From Carnegiea gigantea (Eukaryota; Streptophyta; Magnoliopsida; Caryophyllales; Cactaceae): a stretch of 64,000 bases of DNA. Below, piece by piece: positions 57,590 to 64,000 of the stretch; the first letter of the stretch is position 1; every line of letters starts with the position of its first letter. The notes beneath the pieces were generated by a model. The model saw only the letters and a list, made by a program, of their open reading frames with translations. It was not told where the DNA came from and searched no databases. The stretch is from the NCBI GenBank assembly GCA_029747015.1, contig JAKOGI010000564.1, forward strand, positions 190,001 to 254,000. Direction: 5' to 3'. The position numbers and the translations under genes are program-made.

Positions 57590-59060
57590 TTTATCTGTTA
57601 ATTACATTGAATAGCAAAATGAATAACACTAAATAGTAAAGTGAATAGTTTTGTATTTTAGTTCCCCATCTTATCAGTTTGGTAAGATTCCCTCTTATGT
57701 GGTTGACGAAAATGAGTAGCATATGAGATAACAGAATTTTGGATGACGATGAACTATGTTTTGCACAAGATTGATTTATGTTAGTGAATATTATTGAGTA
57801 CAATAATGACTAATATCAAGCGATATAATGAACAATTCTCTATATTTGGTGAAAGAGTAATCTCATATTAGTGAACAACACTGAGATGTATAATAAACAA
57901 CATTAAATAGTGTAGTGAACAATGTTGTTACTACCCTCCTCTAAACCTCCCCGCCCCCCCCCCAAAAGATTTACTAAGTGTTGATCAATGTGTCACTTAC
58001 TGATAACTTACGAAGAAGGTAAACCTCAATGTGTTGTTGAGTACAATAACGATCAACATCAAGCGATATAATGAACAACTTTATATATTTGGTGAAACAG
58101 TAAGCTCATATTAGTGAACAACACTGAGAGATATAATAAACAACATTAAATAGTGTAGTGAACAATGTTGTTACTACCCTCTTTTAAACCTCTTCACCTC
58201 CAAAGTGTTGATCGATGTCCCACTTGCTGATCACTTAGGAAGAAGGTAAACCTCAATGTGTTGTTGAGTGTGTAGGCTAATGAAAATTAGTATGAAATGA
58301 TTCATGTTTGGTAGAAGACTAATATTAGTGTCAGTGAATAACTTTGATAAGTAAATGACCACCATTCACTAGTATAGTGAACAACTTTATCCATTTTTTG
58401 ATGTGCTTTTCTATTACATATCTTTAAAGTCAAGAAACATTAGTTAACTGCATTACGTTGTATAATGAATAGACTTGACTAGTGTGATGAAAATTTTGCA
58501 CTCCTTACCCTTGTATTCCACTTTCGCCTCTAGATCTTTGCAAGGTGTTGTCTAATGGGCTTCTTCGTAATTACCCATAAAGTGGAGAAACCTTCCTGTG
58601 TTGTCAAGCATAGGAGATAATGGAAGTTGAAATGACAATAAACTATCTTAAGCTAAAGACTGATATTATGGGCTATTTATGACATTGAATATTATAAGGC
58701 GCAACATTGAGCAGTATGGTGAACTATCTAGTATTTTCGGGAAAAGAGTAATTTTAATTTACTTAGCATCTTTGAAAACTATAATTAATAACATTATGCA
58801 AATAGTAAACTATTCAGTATTTTTAGGAAACAAAAAAAGTAATCTTATTTTATTGAACATCTTTGAGAGCTATAACGATCAACATTAAGTAGTGTACTGA
58901 ACAAATCTTTGATGACCCTTACTTAATCACTATTTCCTCTAATTTTTTAGGTGTTGTTGGTTGTGTCTTTTGATAAGTTCCTATAAGGTGAGGACATATG
59001 TAAAAACATTGAGTGATATAATAAATAACACTGAGTAGAATGGTGAACAGTTTGCATATT
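57590..59060. repeat. Degenerate GAACAA-motif array with a 243 bp tandem unit
   Basis: Two clear units at 57794 and 58037 (offset 243 bp) share TCAAGCGATATAATGAACAA, AACATTAAATAGTGTAGTGA and TTGTTACTACCCTC. Looser copies of the GTGAACAACATTGAGTAGTG motif recur at 57592, 58330, 58446, 58680, 58855 and 59005, and also at 47050 and 47155 left of the Athila element. A C-run lies at 57954-57963. Confidence 0.85.
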
Positions 59061-59959
59061 TTCCTACTCAAGATATTGGCAACATGCCTTACTCAAAAAC
59101 ATTTTAAAACTGCCCTTGTTAGAATCAAGGTTACTATGCAGGCTTAACATGTGTAATTGCCCTTTCAATTTTTTCTAATGGATGAAAATAAGGACAAGAA
59201 TTCTTTTAATGAACACAAAAAAACTAGCGGTCTATTTATAACATCATTAAATGGTGTAAATCAGAAATATTGTACTCTGTATAACACCAATCTTTAAAAC
59301 TACGATATACAATCTAAACATAGATTGGTACTATCGCTAGAGGTTTTATTATAACATTTCTCTTTATTAGAACTCCCTTCTTGTTGTTTCTAGTATTTGG
59401 ACCTATAGCCTATGGAGTTCACTGTCTAGTATCATTACAACATATCTTGTACATGGATATTTGGCTAATTCTTCATGCAGTTTGGAAATAAAATGATATT
59501 GCATTATAAAGAACATAATAGAACATTAATTTTTTTTTTGGAACATTAGGTTTTATGGAATATATAGTATCGAAAAGAATGTGTAGCCAATGTGTGCATT
59601 TAATGTTTTTTATAACGGAGGACTTTAATTAAGAGTAGAATCAGTCATATGTGAACTTTTGCAGTGTGGACATTGTTGTGCAGATTATGGAGCAATGTGG
59701 CTGTAGTGGGGATTTCATTCAAGTGAAGTTTATTTGTTGAGATAATTATGTGGGAGATTTCATACTAATAAAAATTTATTTGTTGAGATTATTACATAGA
59801 ATATACTGCAAGGCAATAACAGTTTCAGTTTTTGTCATAATGACGAACATTTTTTGTATTACTTGAATAATGCTTACATATGACTTCTATCCCAGGTCAA
59901 GTTTTTTTGTACTGTATATGGTCTTGCTGGTAGGCAGGTTCTATTTTCATGCAGTCAGC
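59061..59959. other. AT-rich region, nothing recognised
   Basis: No domain-bearing frame. Short poly-T at 59530. Confidence 0.5.
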
Positions 59960-60257
59960 TCTTCTTTATATGGGACTACCTTTGGGAAATATGGAATGTT
60001 TTGGCAAAATGAAGGAATAAATTCGAACATTGATCATAATGTAAGAAGTACCATGTACATTCAAAATCGGATCTCCCGTTTTCGACATTGCCTCTATCAA
60101 ATGTCTCTATATGGTGTATGGCATAAATTCCACAATCATGAATGTTTGTATCATCTTGCCAAGATAGATTCCAAAACACCAAGCTAAATTTCTTTATGCA
60201 GCTCTCTTTTTTATTACCTCCATTGACTAAATAGTTCGAGAACAAATTGGTTTGCAA
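59960..60257 (-). pseudogene. Ulp1-type (C48) protease C-terminal fragment
   Basis: The minus frame 59976-60257 contains SWQDDTNIHDCGIYAIHHIE, the Gln and catalytic Cys region of Ulp1-like cysteine proteases (Q-x(n)-DCG), followed by an ETF block and a basic tail. In plants such domains occur in SUMO proteases and, very often, as captured genes in MULEs. Upstream catalytic His/Asp blocks are not clearly seen nearby, so this is partial or decayed. Confidence 0.7.
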
Positions 60258-61128
60258 GGTTTATATGAAGTGATTAATAAATCAAATCATGTGATTTTAG
60301 AGCTAATGCTAGTGTCAACAAGGTATATGTACCATGGTCATTACATAATTGTGATATTTTGATGAAGGATTTTCCTCTAATTAGTGATTTCAAAGGACGA
60401 TTACTTTCTTACCCATGAAGTCATAACAAAGGACTAAAAAGTAGTTTCCTCTAAGAATTGAGGAAAAAAACCTATATGCCACATAAAAATCATGAAGTTG
60501 TACGTCCATATCTATATTCTATTCCCTAAGAGAGTTCTTTATGAGATTAATAAGGCATGCAGAAACAATTATGTGGCTTGGTGAGCATGATAAACGGACT
60601 ATAGCTATAATTAGCTGGGACCATTAGGTAGGAGTTTAGAGCTAGTACTCAAAGAAAGTTAGAGGCAAGACTCTCAAAACTAAAATCCTCATGTGCATTC
60701 TATGGGTTGTTGTTGTGTGCTAGTTAGAAGGCTAAGAACTTCCTTAAGTTAAGGAATGAAAAGACATTGGTTCAAGTCATTGTGTGTAACATTTAGTGTA
60801 CTATGGTTAATGACGTATATTTTCTTAATTCATAGTTAGCAATGATTGGAGAAAGGAATATTGCTTGATAAACTCAATTGAGTACGCCGAATTGGAGTTA
60901 AGTTGTAATTATGCCGTTTAGAGCAATGAAATATTTACCTTTCTTTCCATTAAAAGAAAAAATCTAATTTGGAGATTGGAAGTTATTGACAAGTGTTATG
61001 TAACTTATCATTTGTGCTTCAACCAATCTCATCCATGTATGCCTTTTTGTTTTAAGCTCCATAGCATTTTAAAGGCTTTTGATGAATCTAGTAGGGCTTT
61101 CTCTATAATCATCTAAAAACAAGAGATG
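60258..61128 (-). other. Intron-like or decayed stretch within the Ulp1-like gene
   Basis: No confident coding similarity. Lies between the Ulp1 Cys block and the upstream exon-like frame. Confidence 0.4.
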
Positions 61129-62290
61129 TCAATGCCAATGAATGAAGATGTGCTCTGATGGAAATAAATATGTTATGTTTAGGGATGGATTATCTTCCAT
61201 AAACATTTTCACTAAAGGACGTCCTTTTTGCATACTTGGATTTCTTCTCATTTTCATCCAATTTAGGATGAGACATGAGACATCTACTATAGGATTTTCT
61301 AAGTCTCGATTTGTTCTAGCCCTAGTTACAAATCCTTTCTTGAATACGCAAAATCTTTTATCTTCTTCTTCATGGTCATACTGAAAAAGTTTCTCTCTAA
61401 TGCAATTAATTTTGTTGTTAGTATAGCAATTATTAAAGTATGAACAAAGTATTGTAAGCACAATCTCATTGTCATAGGCTGCAGTTTATCTGCAATGAAT
61501 AACTATGTTATGAGACGTAAACAAATTATATGCTAATGGCTATATTTATGTCAGGAAAAAGGGTTAAAGAGGAATACTTACATTGATGGGTGCAATTCAT
61601 CTATTGGGAGAAAAGCATAGTCAGCTGACATCATTTGTTTAGGTTTCAGTGAATCTCTAGCCTCTTTATAGTCTTTAAGAGATAGTCATTGACAAAGAAA
61701 GGGGATCTCTTTTAGAATCCTCTTTGGCTAGAGCCTTATTGCCACCTTTTACCTTTTTTTGTCTGATGGATTATCTAGCAAGTCCTTGTCTGTAGGTGGT
61801 TTTGATGTGCCTTATGCCCCATTTGTGTTCCTGGACATAGGTTTTTTTTATTTGCCTTATCAATATCTTTGGTGCTTTCGTTTGATTTTCCCAAACCAAT
61901 AGCATCATACATGCCCCAATATGTATGCCAATAAGATGTCCCTATAACTGATGCACTAGTAGCTTTTTTTGGTGAAAATCTAAAATTCAATGTTGTAGGA
62001 GTGAACTCTTATGAACGTAATGCACATTATCCTTTTCAGGTGAGATACCAAGGCTAGAACTTGGAGGACTAAAGTCCATCCTCTTTTCCTCTTGAATTTT
62101 CTCTAATCATGGTTTCTAACCGCTCAACTTGTTCTAAAAATTCTAGACTGTACTAGTAAGCGTCATCTAGTTAAGCAAAATATGTTTCATTGTGATTTGC
62201 ACATACTACCTTATTTGTTGGTAGGGGAAAGCTTTGAACATTTATTCGTCTTCTCTTCATTCCTTCTTATGCAATGGAGAAAAAAAAATT
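61129..62290 (-). pseudogene. Probable upstream part of the Ulp1-like gene
   Basis: Minus-strand exon-like frames: 62130-62290 (KRRRINVQSFPLPTNK, then NHNETYFA and LEFLEQVERLETMIRENSRG), 61775-61990 (a Ser/Thr/Lys-rich linker beginning NFRFSPKKATSASVIGTSYW) and 61129-61461 (REKLFQYDHEEEDKRFCVFK; DVSCLILNWMKMRRNPSMQK). The last resembles the region before the protease domain in transposon-borne plant Ulp1 proteins. Assignment by resemblance and order. Confidence 0.45.
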
Positions 62291-62549
62291 TAATTCAAAG
62301 AGATTGTTTGCCATGTAGTTGTTATTGCTTCAAATAGATGTATGAACGCTTGAGCGACTATAGTAACTTTAGCCCGTACATCACGAGCATGTTAATTTGT
62401 TAACGTCAATGAATAAATTAAATATGATATTGTCAGGATGCAGTATTTAAAAATAGAACGTGTTAAGCGTCTTAATATATATTTTGATAATTTGTCCCCA
62501 AAAAAACATAATGTGTTAAATGTCTTACATAGGAAGGACATTGAGTACA

Positions 62550-63260
62550 CTGGTAGATGAACCTGATTTCAATTATCATCCAATATGTGAAAAATTTTAG
62601 TTATCTGAGTTGGTGTTTGGTGATTATCTCTTCATGTTCAAAAGAGTGATGTGCGGTCTGTCTACCTTCTTATCCAGTTCTATGCTCATTTTTGTCAAGT
62701 TTTAGGCTTGTTAATAACTTTACTCAAGTATGAAATATTTTTTGGAGGTGTATTTGGTGTTTGTGAAGAAATAAATTTTAAATGTGGCTAGCATTCCTAA
62801 GGAGAAGCTTCCTATTAGATATTTCCATTGATAATCAAACAACTATCCAATAGTGGCAGCCACTCATTAATAGAATTGTAGCCATAATTAAAGCATAGGC
62901 AGTTATGTTTCTATCCTATGATGACAGATTACAATTAATCAAATATGTCAGGTTTTCGATGCATACTTATTGGGCACAAGTTTCTATGATTCCCAAAAGG
63001 GTTATCAAACACATAGAGGTTGTATATAGGTTTTTCTTCGAGCAGGTGATCACTCCCCCTGAAAAAGGGATCTTGGGTTTGTATGCCTAAAAAGCAAGGG
63101 GTTAGATTGTTTAATATAGAGATTTGGAACCTTGCTGCTCTTCGGAATCTGTCATGGCCTTAATATAAGAATAAAGAGAAGTTATGGATGCAATGGGTGC
63201 ATATCTATTACATAAAAGGCTTCCTTCTACCACTTAGACCCCATTTTTATAATTTCTAAA
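62550..63260 (+). pseudogene. Second L1-type LINE RT fragment
   Basis: Plus-strand blocks in order: YHPICEKF then LSELVFGDYLFMFKR (near 62620, the FADD catalytic box reads FGDY), KYFLEVYLVFVKK near 62735, and frame 62905-63090 (LSYDDRLQLIKYVRFSMHTYW; AQVSMIPKRVIKHIEV). Then NIEIWNLAALRNLSW and KLWMQWVHIYYIKGF near 63110-63225. Truncated at both ends, with stops and shifts. Orientation is opposite to the LINE at 10203-16118. Confidence 0.88.
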
Positions 63261-64000
63261 TAGTACTACATTCAAATGAACCTTTCTGAGCATAGATAAT
63301 AAAATCTTGATTAGATCATCACTATCTTTTCACAAAAGGCAGAGTTAAATACAATAGCAAATGAATCAAATATATAGCAATATAGAACAATGAACAACCG
63401 TGCCCAGTTTCCATCCACTTGTAACTTAATTTGGAATGTATTAGCTTAAACACAGAGTAGTGCATAGGAGCTGTGCAATAATTTAAAGGAAAAGCGAAAT
63501 CTTATTCTTAGCGTTATGGACAGAAAATTAAAATAGGTTAGCCGCTAATGGCCGGACAACATACTTATGAAAAAATAAGATGGACCATGCAGATAACTCT
63601 CATAATTCCCTGTTACTTGGACTCTACAATAGGTGTTTAATAAAGATAAATGCCCAAGTACCAAGCAGGGATATTTTTAAGTAAATTTGTAGATTTTAAT
63701 TGTAATTTGAATTGTCAAGTGTCCTATTCTTATGCAAATATCAAGGATCTGACATGGGTATGGTAGGATAAAATGATGATCTGGTGTAACATAGCTTAAA
63801 GCTACAAACAAGGGTAAAGTAGATGATAAGAAATAAAGCAATAGTAGGGGTGTACATCTATTACATAAAAGGAGGTAATGTGTTACTAATTGAGAAATCG
63901 GGGCACGTTTCTTGGATGGTTAAAAGATTATTATGTGCAATGAGATAATGAGTCTTATTATGCAGGGAAAGAGTAACTATTACAATATTAAGGAGATATA
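63261..64000. other. AT-rich end of the window, nothing recognised
   Basis: No coding similarity. A stretch at 63850-63875 (ACATCTATTACATAAAAGG) repeats the LINE sequence at 63201-63220 with one change, which may be a short LINE-derived duplicate or chance. Confidence 0.4.

Noticed and set aside
59870..60187. Plus-strand 105-codon frame
   Set aside because: Shadow of the minus-strand Ulp1-like coding sequence, which has the recognisable DCG motif.

Overview
This is a repeat-dominated segment of a flowering-plant nuclear genome. The evidence is chromovirus, Athila-type and Ty1/copia retrotransposons with plant-type tRNA primer sites (initiator Met and Asp), L1-type LINE fragments, a Mutator-like (MULE) transposase, a FAR1/FRS-family gene, a Ulp1-type protease fragment of the kind carried by plant MULEs, low GC and many AT-rich microsatellites. 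I cannot name the species. I found no intact host gene, no tRNA or rRNA gene and no bacterial-type system.

Layout. 1-5355: a decayed, short-LTR, chromodomain-bearing Ty3/gypsy element (Reina-like, minus strand) lying against an older LTR-like fragment. 5356-8090: gene-poor sequence with a CT tract, a possible orphan exon pair and a ~900 bp AAT/ATT-rich block. 8500-29510: a MULE transposase pseudogene on the plus strand, split by later insertions. Its N-terminal half is at 8880-10130 and its C-terminal half at 28665-29509. The gap holds an antisense L1-type LINE (10200-11011 continuing at 15741-16118), which is itself cut by a young copia element (11012-15740, target duplication ATATA). An 11.3 kb Athila-type element (16358-27652, target duplication AATAG) sits in an unclassified, possibly solo-LTR, repeat. 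30523-38154: a decayed copia element with an unusually long leader that contains an AT-rich degenerate repeat and a GC-rich island.

39700-62300: a FAR1/FRS-like transposase-derived pseudogene (43040-46330), preceded by a ~960 bp direct duplication and interrupted by a MITE. It is followed by degenerate GAACAA-motif repeats (47040-47220 and 57590-59060) and, on the opposite strand, Ulp1-protease-like coding remnants (59960-62290). An 8.8 kb Athila-type element (47732-56536, target duplication ATCTT) splits this unit. It retains gag, a protease-like region and an ATHILA ORF-1-like frame but no recognisable RT, RNase H or integrase. 62550-63260: a second L1-type LINE fragment, plus strand.

Insertion order follows from the nesting. 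MULE and FRS/Ulp1 units are oldest. LINE, Athila and copia elements came later, and the 11012 copia copy is youngest by LTR identity (about 8 differences in 289 bp by eye). The most interesting hypotheses are that the FRS-like and Ulp1-like genes with their repeat arrays form one large MULE, that the Athila copy at 47732 is a deletion-derived non-autonomous form, and that the copia element at 30523 carries foreign sequence between its primer site and gag.
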